Shown here: piece by piece, positions 35,486 to 44,300 of the stretch
Layout: every line of letters begins with the position of its first letter
Position numbering within the stretch: the first letter of the stretch is position 1
NCBI RefSeq assembly: GCF_018614875.1
Contig: NZ_JAGGNW010000009.1
Coordinates: 434,001-498,000 of the forward strand
Reading direction: 5' to 3'
Length of the DNA stretch: 64,000 nucleotides
Source: Variovorax paradoxus
Lineage (GTDB): Bacteria > Pseudomonadota > Gammaproteobacteria > Burkholderiales > Burkholderiaceae_C
Notes under the pieces: model-generated
Database searches by the model: none
Seen by the model: only the letters and a program-made list of their open reading frames with translations
What the model was told of the DNA's origin: nothing
Translations under genes and position numbers: made by a program

Positions 35486-35863
35486 ATGCCTCTGCTTCAT
35501 ATCTCGCTGCGCGCCGGCAAGCCGGACGCCTACCGGCAGGCGATTTTCGACAGCCTCTACCGCGCAATGCGCGACACACTGGCCGTGCCTGAAGACGACC
35601 AGTTCATGACGCTTGCCGAGCACGATGCCGCGAACTTTCGCTACGGCAATGCCTTTGGCGTTGCCCGAAGCGACGACCTGGTGTTCATTCGCATCACCGT
35701 GTTCAACACCCGCACGGCGGAGCAGAAGAAAGCGCTGTTCCGGCGCATCGCGGAGCTGCTCGGCGACAGCCCCGGCATCCGACCGGAGGATGTGTTCGTG
35801 ACCATTGCCGACGCGCCGAAAGAGAACTGGTCGGTGGGCAACGGCCTCGCGCAATTTGCCTGA
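35486..35863 (+). CDS. Tautomerase family protein (4-oxalocrotonate tautomerase-like)
   Basis: The 125-residue product starts at ATG 35486 after AGGAAAGGA. The residue after Met is Pro (MPLLHISLRAGK), the expected N-terminal catalytic base of the tautomerase superfamily. It is about twice the length of the small 4-OT enzymes, so it fits the fused cis-CaaD/MSAD-like or DUF1904-like tautomerases (RITVFNTRTAEQKKALFRRI, GIRPEDVFVTI, NWSVGNGLAQF). It likely acts in breakdown of aromatic or unsaturated carboxylates. Control by the divergent LysR protein is likely. Confidence 0.85.
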   Translation: MPLLHISLRAGKPDAYRQAIFDSLYRAMRDTLAVPEDDQFMTLAEHDAANFRYGNAFGVARSDDLVFIRITVFNTRTAEQKKALFRRIAELLGDSPGIRPEDVFVTIADAPKENWSVGNGLAQFA

Positions 35864-35906
35864 GGCACTGCTGCTGGTGTCGTTGAATCCGGCCGCAGCC
35901 GCAGCC

Positions 35907-37223
35907 TCAGCGCTGCGGCATGTCCTTCACCGAATACCCCAGGCTCACCGTCGCATCCTCCGGAATCGCCGGCATGGTCGCATTCCAGGCCAGCCAGTCT
36001 TCCCGCATGGCCGCGAGCCGCTGGGGCTCCTTCTTGCCCAGGTTCGCCCGCTCGCGCTCGTCGGCCGGAATGTTGAACAGGTACTCGTTGCCGTCCACCT
36101 TCAGGTATTTCCAGTCGCCGTCGCGCATGGCCTCTTGCCCGCGGTGGTTCATGCGCCAGTGCAGCGGGCGGCGGAAGCTGCGCTTCACGTCTTTCAGCAC
36201 GGGCATCAGCGACACGCCGTCCAGCGGATAGGCCGGGTCGGCCGAAACACCGGCTGCGTCGAGCATGGTGGCGGACCAGTCCATGGTCATGCACAGCTGC
36301 GCGCTCTCGCCGCCCTTGCCGATCACGGCGGGCCAATGCGCGATCCATGGCACGCGGATGCCGCCTTCGGTCAGGTCCATCTTGCCGCCGACCAGCGGCC
36401 AGTTGTCCGAGAAGCGCTCGCCGCCGTTGTCGCTGGTGAACACCACCAGCGTGTTGTCGGCCATGCCGTGCTTCTCGAGCGCGGCCATGATCCAGCCGAT
36501 GCCTTCGTCCATGTGATGGATCATGCGGCGGTACACGTGGATGTTGCCGCCGGCCAGGTCGAACAGGTTGTCCTTCACCAGCGGCGCCTTCTCTGCATCG
36601 TCGCGCGTTTCCCAGGGCCAGTGCGGGGCGGTGTAGTGCAGGCTCAGGAAGAAGGGCGCGTCCTGCTTCGACATGCGCTCCACATAGTCCACGGCGCGCT
36701 TCGAAAGGATGTCTGTGAGGTAGCCGTCTTCCTTCCTGTCTTCCTCGCCAAGCCACAGGTCGTGCCGGCCGGTGGAGTCGCAATGCGTGAAGTAGTCGAC
36801 GCCGCCCGACATCGGGCCGAAGAATTCGTCGTACCCCGAGCGCAGCGGCCCGAACGTGGGCGGGTAGCCCAGGTGCCACTTGCCGATGAGCGCGGTCCGG
36901 TAGCCGCCGGCCTTCAGCAGCGAAGGCAGCGTGGGGTGCTCGGTCGGAAGGCCGAGCGTGGTGCTGCCGCGGCTCCTGCTGTTGATGGGCTCCTCGGCCG
37001 CGCCGCGCAGCCGGTACTGGTAGCGCGCAGTGATCATCGCGAAGCGCGTGGGCGAGCACACGGGCGAATTCGAATAGCCCTGCGTGAGCTTCAAGCCGTT
37101 CGCGGCCAGCCCGTCGAGCACGGGCGAGACGGGGCCGAAGGCGGCATCGCGCCCGCCGTAGCAGCCGAGGTCGGCATAGCCGAGGTCATCGGCCACGATG
37201 AAGATGATGTTGGGTCGGGTCAT
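35907..37223 (-). CDS. Sulfatase (arylsulfatase-type)
   Basis: The 438-residue product begins MTRPNIIFIVADDLGYADLG, the usual sulfatase start with metal-binding Asp pair, and has the activation motif PVCSPTR near residue 52, whose Cys becomes formylglycine. Later family stretches are LIGKWHLGY near 108 and DNGGERFSDNWPL near 270. There is no signal peptide, so it should be cytosolic. It hydrolyses a sulfate ester, with the substrate unknown. It lies 14 bases after a Bug receptor gene, itself close behind a second one, so the transported compound may be a sulfate ester. Confidence 0.93.
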   Translation of the reverse strand: MTRPNIIFIVADDLGYADLGCYGGRDAAFGPVSPVLDGLAANGLKLTQGYSNSPVCSPTRFAMITARYQYRLRGAAEEPINSRSRGSTTLGLPTEHPTLPSLLKAGGYRTALIGKWHLGYPPTFGPLRSGYDEFFGPMSGGVDYFTHCDSTGRHDLWLGEEDRKEDGYLTDILSKRAVDYVERMSKQDAPFFLSLHYTAPHWPWETRDDAEKAPLVKDNLFDLAGGNIHVYRRMIHHMDEGIGWIMAALEKHGMADNTLVVFTSDNGGERFSDNWPLVGGKMDLTEGGIRVPWIAHWPAVIGKGGESAQLCMTMDWSATMLDAAGVSADPAYPLDGVSLMPVLKDVKRSFRRPLHWRMNHRGQEAMRDGDWKYLKVDGNEYLFNIPADERERANLGKKEPQRLAAMREDWLAWNATMPAIPEDATVSLGYSVKDMPQR

Positions 37224-37237
37224 ATCTCTGGAAAGGT

Positions 37238-38230
37238 TCAGGGCTGGTAGCCGGATTTCTGGACAACGGGGGTCCACTGCGCCTTGTAGGCCTTGAGCAT
37301 TGCAATCGTCTGCGCCTGCGTGCTCACCACGGGCGTCATGCCGGCGTCCTTGAACTTGCGCTGCGTGTCCGGGTCCTGCATGACTTCGCTGATGGTGGCG
37401 GCCAGGCGCTCGACCTTGGCCTTGGGCATGCTGGCCGGCGCGAAGAAGGTGTTCCAGCCGGTGGCGGCCAGGTCGAGGCCGGCTTCCTTGAAGGTCGGGA
37501 TGTTCGGCGCGAAGGGCGAGCGCTTGTCGCCCGAAATCGCCAGGATGCGCAGCTTGCCGGCGGTGTGCTGCGGCAGCACCACGTCCTCGGTGTCCACGGA
37601 AATGGGCACCTGGCCGCCGATCAGGTCGTTCAGCAGCGGGGCCGAGCCGCGGTAGCCGATCACCTGCGTCTGCACCTTGGCCTTCTCGCCCACCATGAGG
37701 CCGAAGAAGTGCGGCAGGCTGCCGGTGGCCGGCACGCCCACGTTGGCCTGGTTGGGGTTGGCGCGCATCCACGCCAGCAGGTGGTTCAGTTCGCGCACCG
37801 GCAGCGTGGGCGACACCGACAGCGCGAAGTTGTAGGTGTTGACGTGCGACACGGGCACGAAGTCGCGCTCGGCGTCGTAGTTGTTGTCCTTGAAGACAAG
37901 CGGCGCGACCACCATCACGGCCGGGTTGGCGAGCATCAGCACGTTCTGGCTGGCGGGCGTGTTCTTGACCTGCTGCGCCGCAAGACGGCCGCCCGCGCCG
38001 GGCTTGTTCTCGACGATCACCGGCACGCCCAGCCTGGCACCGAGCTTGTCGCCCACGATGCGCCCCACGCGGTCGGTGGCGCCGCCGGGGGCGTAGCCGA
38101 CGATGATGTGCAGCGGCGTGTCGAAGGTCTGCGCGCTCGCGGTGGTGGCCGTGGCGGCGATGGATGCCAAGAAGCCGGCTGCGGCAAGCAGCGCGGCAAG
38201 GCGGCAGGTGATGGGGGTGGTCTTGGGCAT
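37238..38230 (-). CDS. Bug-family (TctC) tripartite tricarboxylate receptor
   Basis: The 330-residue product has a signal peptide (LLAAAGFLASIAATATTASAQ) and a Bug-type solute receptor fold: HIIVGYAPGGATDRVGRIVG near the start, VIVENKPGAGGRLAAQQV near 75 and a GSLPHFFGLMVGE segment near 170. Bug receptors capture carboxylates or other organic acids in the periplasm. No TctA or TctB membrane gene is present. It sits between a second Bug receptor and the sulfatase on one strand, forming a probable operon. Confidence 0.93.
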   Translation of the reverse strand: MPKTTPITCRLAALLAAAGFLASIAATATTASAQTFDTPLHIIVGYAPGGATDRVGRIVGDKLGARLGVPVIVENKPGAGGRLAAQQVKNTPASQNVLMLANPAVMVVAPLVFKDNNYDAERDFVPVSHVNTYNFALSVSPTLPVRELNHLLAWMRANPNQANVGVPATGSLPHFFGLMVGEKAKVQTQVIGYRGSAPLLNDLIGGQVPISVDTEDVVLPQHTAGKLRILAISGDKRSPFAPNIPTFKEAGLDLAATGWNTFFAPASMPKAKVERLAATISEVMQDPDTQRKFKDAGMTPVVSTQAQTIAMLKAYKAQWTPVVQKSGYQP

Positions 38231-38273
38231 GTCGGGGTTCCTCCTGGTTTCGGTCGTTCGTTCGTTCGGTTGT

Positions 38274-39266
38274 TCAGTCGTTGGCCTGGAAATTCACGGC
38301 CTTCATGATGCCCGCCCAGCGCGCGGTGTCCTCGTGCATGGTCTTCAGCAATGCGTCGCTGCCGTCGCCGAGCGGGTACATGCCGTTCTGCAGCAACTGC
38401 TGGCGCACCTCGCGCGCATTGACGGCGCGGGTGAACTCGGCGCGCAGCCTGTCGATGGTGGCCTGCGGCGTCTTGAGCGGCGCGTAGTAGGCGAACCAGG
38501 CGGTGGCCACCACGTCCTTGTAGCCGGCTTCGACGAAGCATGGCAGGTTGGGCATGAGCGGCGAGCGCTTCTCGCCGCTGGTGGCCAGCACCTTCACGCG
38601 GCCCGTGGGCAGCATCTGCTGCGCGCCGCCGACGGTGTCGAAGTACACGGGCACGGTGCCGCCCATCAGGTCCTGCCGCGCGGGTGTGGAGCCGCGGTAG
38701 GGCACGTGCACCATCTTCAGCCCGGCCGTGCGGTTGAGCATCTCGCCCAGAAAGTGCGAGGGCGTGCCGGCGCCGTAGGAGCCGAAGCTCAGCTTGTCGC
38801 CCTGCGCCCTGGCCCAGGCGATGAACTCGGCCAGCGTGTTGGCGGGCACGTCCTTGTGGACGGTCAGCGCCAGCTCGAATCGCGCCGCGTTGATGATCGG
38901 CACGAAATCCTTGAACGGGTCGTACGGGAGGCTGCGGTACGCGCTCGGGTACATGGTCATCATGCTGGCCGTTCCCAGCAGCAGCGTGTGGCCGTCGGGG
39001 GCGGCCGTCTTGACGGTTTCCGCCGCAATGCGGCCCGCCGCGCCCGCGCGGTTGTCGACGATGAGCGGGCCCAGCGCCTCGCGCACCTGCTGCGCGATGG
39101 CGCGCGTCAGCACGTCCTGCGTGCCGCCGGCGGGTACGCCGATCAGCACCTTGATCGGCTGGCCGGGCCTGAATGCCTGGGCATCGCGCGCGAGCGGCGC
39201 CAGGGCAAGCCCGCCCAGGGCGGCGAGTGCGCGGCGGCGGTCGAAAGCGGAAGAGGGCGTGGGCAT
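38274..39266 (-). CDS. Bug-family (TctC) receptor with Tat-like signal
   Basis: The 330-residue product begins MPTPSSAFDRRRALAALGGL, with an Arg-rich Tat-like signal. The receptor body has IKVLIGVPAGGTQDVLTRAI, LIVDNRAGAAGRIAAETV and GAGTPSHFLGEMLNR, all usual Bug elements. It is the first gene of the Bug-Bug-sulfatase operon and is divergent from a MarR-family regulator. A small dyad lies in the intergenic gap. The ligand is unknown. Confidence 0.92.
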   Translation of the reverse strand: MPTPSSAFDRRRALAALGGLALAPLARDAQAFRPGQPIKVLIGVPAGGTQDVLTRAIAQQVREALGPLIVDNRAGAAGRIAAETVKTAAPDGHTLLLGTASMMTMYPSAYRSLPYDPFKDFVPIINAARFELALTVHKDVPANTLAEFIAWARAQGDKLSFGSYGAGTPSHFLGEMLNRTAGLKMVHVPYRGSTPARQDLMGGTVPVYFDTVGGAQQMLPTGRVKVLATSGEKRSPLMPNLPCFVEAGYKDVVATAWFAYYAPLKTPQATIDRLRAEFTRAVNAREVRQQLLQNGMYPLGDGSDALLKTMHEDTARWAGIMKAVNFQAND

Positions 39267-39334
39267 GGGGCGGTGTCTCGGGTTCTTCTCGGGTGGCGTT
39301 TGATCCCGGACGACTTTAGAGACGCTACATTCGA

Positions 39335-39347
39335 TTGATCTAATCAA
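39335..39347. promoter_or_regulatory. Dyad in the Bug operon / MarR divergent region
   Basis: TTGATCTAATCAA has perfect 5-base arms (TTGAT and ATCAA) around CTA. It lies 23 bases before the MarR-family start and 69 before the divergent Bug receptor. Short AT-rich dyads of this size between a MarR gene and a divergent operon are typical MarR operators. The motif is short, so chance cannot be excluded. Confidence 0.5.
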
Positions 39348-39369
39348 CCATCCCCCGGACTTACCCCCA

Positions 39370-39894
39370 ATGACCGCACCGCACCGCTCGCTGGACGACC
39401 TGCTGCTGTACCGGCTGTCGCGCTTGGTGGGGGTCGCGGGCGGCATGGTGATCCGCCTGTGCGAGGGCCGCTTCGGCATCACGCGGCGCGAATGGCGGCT
39501 GATTGCGGTGCTCGCGAGCCGTGGCGAACTGGGCTCCTCCCAGCTCGCCGAGCATGCCCAGCTCGATCGCGCCCGCACCTCGAAGGCTGTCGGTTCGCTG
39601 GTCGAGAAGCAACTGGTCTCGCGCGTGGCCCGCGCGGGCGACCGGCGGCAGGTACTGCTGGGCCTGACTGAGGCGGGGCAGGCGCTGTACGACGAGCTTT
39701 TTCCGCTGGTCACGACGATCAATGCCGAGTTGATGGAGGCCTTGAGCAAAGAGGACGCGGCGCGCCTCGACGAATCCCTTCATCGCCTGCAGGCGCGGGC
39801 CGAGCGCATGGTGGAAGAGGCCGTGCTGCCCAAGGCGGACCGGGGCCGCCGCGGCGCGGGCGGCATCAGTCCACCTTCATCCCGGTCGCCTTGA
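39370..39894 (+). CDS. MarR-family transcriptional regulator
   Basis: The 174-residue product has the MarR winged helix in its middle (about 35-110): FGITRREWRLIAVLASRGEL, SSQLAEHAQLDRARTSKAVG as recognition helix and VARAGDRRQVLLGLTEAGQA as wing. It is divergent from the Bug-Bug-sulfatase operon and likely represses it until a phenolic or sulfated ligand binds. The last 29 bases overlap the convergent third Bug receptor gene. Confidence 0.9.
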   Translation: MTAPHRSLDDLLLYRLSRLVGVAGGMVIRLCEGRFGITRREWRLIAVLASRGELGSSQLAEHAQLDRARTSKAVGSLVEKQLVSRVARAGDRRQVLLGLTEAGQALYDELFPLVTTINAELMEALSKEDAARLDESLHRLQARAERMVEEAVLPKADRGRRGAGGISPPSSRSP

Positions 39895-40876
39895 CGATGC
39901 GGCCATAGCGCGCCTGGTTGGTGGCCAGGCGCTGCACCGCGGGGCCGCCGGTCTCGCCGAGCGGCACCATGTCGAGCGAGGCCAGGCGCGACTTGATCTC
40001 GGGCAGGGCCAACGCTTTCTGCAGCGACTGGCGCAGCGTCTGCATCACCGGCTCGGGCGTGGCGGACGGCACCATCGCGAGGTAGAGCACCTCGAACTCC
40101 AGGTCCTTGAGGCCGAGTTCGCCCACCGTGGGCACCTCGGGCAGCAGCGGCGAGCGCTGGCGGCCGGTCACGGCCAGCGCGCGCAGCTTGCCGGCCTGCA
40201 GCTGCGGCAGCAGGCCGGGCGTGGCGAGGATGCCGGCCTGCACCTCGCCCGAGAGCATGGCCATCACGGCCGGCGCATTGCCCTTGTAGGGCACGTGCGT
40301 GATCTTCGCGCCGGTCGCGCTGGAGAAGATCTCGGCCGCAAGATGCCCGGGGCTGCCGTTGCCGGCGGAGCCGAAGGTGGCGGCTTCGGTCTTGGCCTGC
40401 GCGATGAAATCCGGCAGCGTCCTGGCCTTCACGGACGGCGCGACACCGAAGCTCAGGCCCGACGAGCTGAAGACCATCAGCGGCTTCAGGTCCTTGGCCG
40501 GGAAGGGCATCGACGCGTACAGGTGCGGGTTGATGGTGAAGGTGCTGTCGATGCTCAGCAGCACGGTGTAGCCATCGGCCGGGCTCTTGGCCACCAGGTC
40601 GGCGCCGATGTTGCCGCCCGCGCCGGGCCGGTTGTCGACGACGAAGGGCTGCTCGAGTTCCTTCTGCAGCACGTCGCCGAGCGCACGGCCCAGGATGTCG
40701 AGCGGGCCGCCGGCCGGGAAGTTGGTGATGAACTTCACCGGCTTGGCGGGGTAGGCCGCGTCGGCCTGCGCGGCCGGGCTGCCGAGGGCGAGGGAAAGCG
40801 CCGTGCAGGCGGCGGTGGCAAGGGCCAGGCGGCGCGATGCGCCCGGGGCGTTCTTCTTCGAGAAACCGGTGGTCAT
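39866..40876 (-). CDS. Bug-family (TctC) tripartite tricarboxylate receptor
   Basis: The 336-residue product has a long positively charged N-terminus and a signal peptide ending near AAQADA. The body shows VKFITNFPAGGPLDILGRAL, VVDNRPGAGGNIGADLVA, NGSPGHLAAEIFSSATG and THVPYKGNAPAVMAML, all Bug landmarks. It is divergent from a LysR regulator, which probably controls it. This is the third Bug receptor within 3.6 kb and again has no adjacent membrane component. Confidence 0.92.
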   Translation of the reverse strand: MTTGFSKKNAPGASRRLALATAACTALSLALGSPAAQADAAYPAKPVKFITNFPAGGPLDILGRALGDVLQKELEQPFVVDNRPGAGGNIGADLVAKSPADGYTVLLSIDSTFTINPHLYASMPFPAKDLKPLMVFSSSGLSFGVAPSVKARTLPDFIAQAKTEAATFGSAGNGSPGHLAAEIFSSATGAKITHVPYKGNAPAVMAMLSGEVQAGILATPGLLPQLQAGKLRALAVTGRQRSPLLPEVPTVGELGLKDLEFEVLYLAMVPSATPEPVMQTLRQSLQKALALPEIKSRLASLDMVPLGETGGPAVQRLATNQARYGRIVKATGMKVD

Positions 40877-40914
40877 GTCTTTGCTTGTCTCCTTAATCGA
40901 CGGCCACTCTAGAA

Positions 40915-40951
40915 GGCAGAAGCGCCTTGCACAACTGAAAGCTCTTCTGCC
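40915..40951. promoter_or_regulatory. Inverted repeat between Bug receptor and LysR regulator
   Basis: GGCAGAAG (40915-40922) is repeated as CTTCTGCC (40944-40951), 21 bases apart, in the 126-base gap between divergent genes. Spaced dyads are usual for LysR-type activators, but the arms are short and the match could be fortuitous. Confidence 0.35.
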
Positions 40952-41002
40952 AGCTATTCCATCTGGTTATATTTGAATGGCCGCCCCACAGGGAAGACAC
41001 GC

Positions 41003-41968
41003 ATGTCAGCCATGAACTTTGCGCGCCTCAAGCTGCGCCACCTGCAATGCCTCGTGATGGTGGCGCAGGAGCGCAACCTCGTGCGTGCGGGCAAGGCCCT
41101 GTCGCTCACCCAGCCCGCGGTGTCCAAGACCATCGCCGAGCTGGAAGAGATCGTCGGCCGCCAGCTGCTTCTGCGCCGCCGCCGCGGCGTCGAGCTCACG
41201 CCGGCGGCAGAGGTGCTGGTGCGCCATGCCGTCTCCGCGCTGCGCGGACTGCGCGAAGGCATGGGCCTGGCCATGGACCAGCCCGAAGCCGACCAACTGC
41301 GCGTGGCCGTGGGCGCCTTGCCGAACACGGCGGCCAACCTGCTGCCCGAGGCCGTCGCGCGGCTGAACGCATCGCACCCCGCGATGCGCGTGCGCGTGGT
41401 GAGCGGCACCAATGCGCAGCTCATGACGCAACTGCGCCAGGGCGAGATCGACCTCGTGTTCGGGCGCCTCGCACAGGCCTCGGCGATGGCCGACCTGGCG
41501 TTCGAGCAGCTCTACAGCGAACCGCTGCTGCTGGTGGTGCGCCCCGGCCATCCGCTCGCGGCGCGGCGCAGGCCCAGGCTCGATGCGCTGGCCGCGCATC
41601 CGCTGGTGCTGCCCGTGTCGGGCACCCTGATCCGGCACACGGCCGATGCCTTCCTGATCGCGCAGGGCATGGCGCTGCCCAACCGGCTGGTGGAGGCGAC
41701 GGACACGAGCTTCGTGGTCGGGCTGCTGCAGCGCTCCGACGCGGTCTGGTTCGCGCCGCAGGGTGCCGTCGAGGGCTTTATTGCACAGGGCGCGCTGAAG
41801 CGCGTGGCCGTGGACACATCGAGCACCGTTGGGCCGGTGGGCTTCACGGTGCGGCGCGGCGATGAAGCGGGCGAGGGCGCGCGGCTGCTGGTCGAGGTGA
41901 TCCGCGCGATTGTCGCGGCCGCGGCGCGCGGGGGCCGGGCCGGTGCCAGACTCGGGCATTCCGCATGA
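41003..41968 (+). CDS. LysR-family transcriptional regulator (PcaQ/GbpR-like)
   Basis: The 321-residue product starts at ATG 41003 (GGAAG eight bases upstream); ATG 41012 is possible. The N-terminal helix-turn-helix (LKLRHLQCLVMVAQERNLVR then AGKALSLTQPAVSKTIAELE) resembles the PcaQ/GbpR branch of LysR regulators, which often control aromatic acid or sugar acid uptake. The effector domain follows from about residue 95. It probably regulates the divergent Bug receptor. Its stop overlaps the next ATG (ATGA at 41965). Confidence 0.9.
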   Translation: MSAMNFARLKLRHLQCLVMVAQERNLVRAGKALSLTQPAVSKTIAELEEIVGRQLLLRRRRGVELTPAAEVLVRHAVSALRGLREGMGLAMDQPEADQLRVAVGALPNTAANLLPEAVARLNASHPAMRVRVVSGTNAQLMTQLRQGEIDLVFGRLAQASAMADLAFEQLYSEPLLLVVRPGHPLAARRRPRLDALAAHPLVLPVSGTLIRHTADAFLIAQGMALPNRLVEATDTSFVVGLLQRSDAVWFAPQGAVEGFIAQGALKRVAVDTSSTVGPVGFTVRRGDEAGEGARLLVEVIRAIVAAAARGGRAGARLGHSA

Positions 41969-43230
41969 ACACTTCTTCGAAAGACATGGCGCTCCACGAC
42001 CCTTCCACGCAGGCCACGGACGGCGCCTCGAACGAGCGCCAGCAAATGGTCGATGCGCTCCGCGGCTTCGCGCTGCTGGGCATCCTGGTGGTCAACATCG
42101 CCAGCTTCGCATCGACGTATTACGCGCTGGGCGTTCCCGATCCGATGAGCGCCTCGCTGGCCGACCGCTGCGCCTCGTTCGTCCGGACCCTTGTGTTCGA
42201 GAACAAGTTCTACCTGCTGTTCTCGTTCCTGTTCGGCTACAGCTTCACGCTGCAGATGCGGGCCGCGGAGCGCGACGGTAAGCCCTTCGTGCCGCGCATG
42301 GTGCGTCGGCACGTTGCCTTGTGGGTCATCGGCGTGGCGCATGCCGTGCTGCTCTATTACGGCGACATCCTCACCGTGTACGCGGTGCTGGGCGCCGTGC
42401 TGCTCATGCTTCGGCGGCGCGGTGACGTGTTCCTGGCGTGTGCGGCCATCGGGCTGGTGCTGCTCACGTCGTTGTTGTGGGCCGGCGTCGGCCACATGTA
42501 TACGCAGGTGGATATGCTGATGGCAACGCAGGCGGCGTACGCCGAGGCCGCCGCGGCGCTGGCCGCCTACCGCGCCACGCCGGCCATGGTGGTCGTGCAG
42601 CACTTGCGCGATCTCTCGCAGACCTGGTGGATCACGGGACTGGTGCAGGCGCCGGAGGCGCTGGCCATGTTCTTTGCGGGGTTCATTGCCGGCAGGCGCG
42701 GGCTCCTCGCGCACGTCGAAGCGCATCGCAGCCTGTTGCGGCGGGTGCTGTCGTGGGGCCTCGCCATCGGCTTGCCGGGGGCGCTGGTCTATGCCTTTCC
42801 AATGCTGCGCTCGAACGACACGGTGCGCGAGATCCAGGGCCTTTCGGTCACCCTGCTGACGGCGCCATTCTTGTCTGCTGCGTACGCGGCCGGCATGCTG
42901 CTCGTGTTCCAGCGCGGGCGCGGCCGGCTGTTGGCACAGCTGCTGGCGCCGGCGGGGCGCATGGCGCTGTCGAACTACCTGCTGCAGTCGCTGGTCTGCG
43001 CATGGATCTTTCTGGCCTACGGGCTGCGGTGGATCGGCACCATCGGCCCGCTCGCGGCCACGGCCATCGCCTTCGCGATCTTCGCGTGCCAGCTGGTGCT
43101 GAGCCGCTGGTGGATGCGCCACTTCGCCTACGGTCCGGTGGAGTGGCTGCTGCGGGCGTTCACCAACCTACGGCTTCCGCCGATGCGCCGTCGGCGCCAG
43201 GTGGATCAGCGCGGCGGCACGGCTTCCTGA
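41965..43230 (+). CDS. DUF418 family membrane protein (YeiB-like)
   Basis: The 421-residue product is a multi-pass inner-membrane protein. It has the N-terminal DUF1624/HGSNAT-like start (RQQMVDALRGFALLGILVVN), NKFYLLFSFLFGYSF near residue 80 and a C-terminal DUF418 domain (about 240-400) with LAPAGRMALSNYLLQSLVC and YGPVEWLLRAFT. Function is unknown; acyl-transfer across the membrane has been suggested for related folds. It is coupled to the LysR gene by ATGA and its 3' end overlaps the convergent MscS gene by 25 bases. Confidence 0.88.
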   Translation: MNTSSKDMALHDPSTQATDGASNERQQMVDALRGFALLGILVVNIASFASTYYALGVPDPMSASLADRCASFVRTLVFENKFYLLFSFLFGYSFTLQMRAAERDGKPFVPRMVRRHVALWVIGVAHAVLLYYGDILTVYAVLGAVLLMLRRRGDVFLACAAIGLVLLTSLLWAGVGHMYTQVDMLMATQAAYAEAAAALAAYRATPAMVVVQHLRDLSQTWWITGLVQAPEALAMFFAGFIAGRRGLLAHVEAHRSLLRRVLSWGLAIGLPGALVYAFPMLRSNDTVREIQGLSVTLLTAPFLSAAYAAGMLLVFQRGRGRLLAQLLAPAGRMALSNYLLQSLVCAWIFLAYGLRWIGTIGPLAATAIAFAIFACQLVLSRWWMRHFAYGPVEWLLRAFTNLRLPPMRRRRQVDQRGGTAS

Positions 43231-44300
43231 GCCATCGGGCTTTCCGCGCGGGCAGGCTGCATGCCCTCGCTCTCGATGCGCATCTTCGGCAGGAACTGCG
43301 GATACTCCCGCTGCATGAAGCCGATGAGCCCTTCGCGCACCTTGCAGCGCAGGTCGAAGGCAAGGCTCGAAGTGGCCGCGGTGCAGAGCACGCGGACCTG
43401 CATGCTGCGCTCGGTGGCGTCGGTCACCTGCAGGTTGAAGAAGCGGCCGTCCCACTCCGGCGCCGCCTTCACGATGCGTTCGACCTCTTCGCGCAGCGGC
43501 GCCATCGGCATGCCGTAGTCGACATGGATGAAGACCGAGCCGAGCAATTGCGACGAATGGCGCGTCCAGTTCTGGAACGGCTTTTCGATGAAGTAGCTGA
43601 GCGGCAGGATCAGGCGCCGGTCGTCCCAGATCTTCAGCACCACGAAGGTGCCCGTGATCTCCTCGACGCGGCCCCATTCGCCCTCGACCACCAGCACGTC
43701 GTCGATGCGGATGGGCTGGGCCAGCGCAATCTGCAGCCCGGCGATCAGGTTGCTGAACACCGGCTTGGCGGCCAGGCCGGCCACGATGCCGATCACGCCC
43801 GCGGAGGCCAGCAGGCTGGCGCCGACCTGGCGCGCGCCGGGAAAGGTCATGAGCATCATCGCGCCGCCGGCCACCAGCACCACCGACATGGCCGTGCGCG
43901 CCAGCACGCGCGTCTGGGTGAGCACGCGGCGCGCCTGCAGGTTGTCGGCAATATCGGACGGATGCTGCGCGAGCACGCCGTCGGCAAAGCCGCTGATGGC
44001 CCTCACCGCGAGCCAGGTGGTCGCGGCAATCAGCAGCAGGCCGTTGAAATGCCGCACGCTGCCGAGGAAGCGCAGGTCCTCGGGCGCCGCCTGGAAGATG
44101 AGCAGCAGCGCCACCAGCGGCAGCACGAGCCGCGCCGGCGCGTTGCAGTTGATCACCATCGCGTGCACCGCGGGTGCGGGGCGGGTGATCCGTTTCAGCA
44201 CGAGGCCGCCGAGGCGGTGGACCAGGAGAGCGAGCGGGACGGCGACGAGGACGGCAATCCAGGGGCCGAACCACGGATGGGCAAGTATCTCTTGGGTCAT
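43206..44300 (-). CDS. MscS-family mechanosensitive channel
   Basis: The 364-residue product has about four N-terminal membrane segments and an MscS core from about residue 150: VGASLLASAGVIGIVAGLAA as the pore-lining helix, AKPVFSNLIAGLQIALAQPI, IDDVLVVEGEWGRVEEI as the beta domain, and a C-terminal cytoplasmic part. Such channels open under membrane tension to relieve osmotic stress. ATG 44300 overlaps the stop of the upstream FUSC gene (TGATG), so translation is coupled. Confidence 0.92.
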   Translation of the reverse strand: MTQEILAHPWFGPWIAVLVAVPLALLVHRLGGLVLKRITRPAPAVHAMVINCNAPARLVLPLVALLLIFQAAPEDLRFLGSVRHFNGLLLIAATTWLAVRAISGFADGVLAQHPSDIADNLQARRVLTQTRVLARTAMSVVLVAGGAMMLMTFPGARQVGASLLASAGVIGIVAGLAAKPVFSNLIAGLQIALAQPIRIDDVLVVEGEWGRVEEITGTFVVLKIWDDRRLILPLSYFIEKPFQNWTRHSSQLLGSVFIHVDYGMPMAPLREEVERIVKAAPEWDGRFFNLQVTDATERSMQVRVLCTAATSSLAFDLRCKVREGLIGFMQREYPQFLPKMRIESEGMQPARAESPMAQEAVPPR

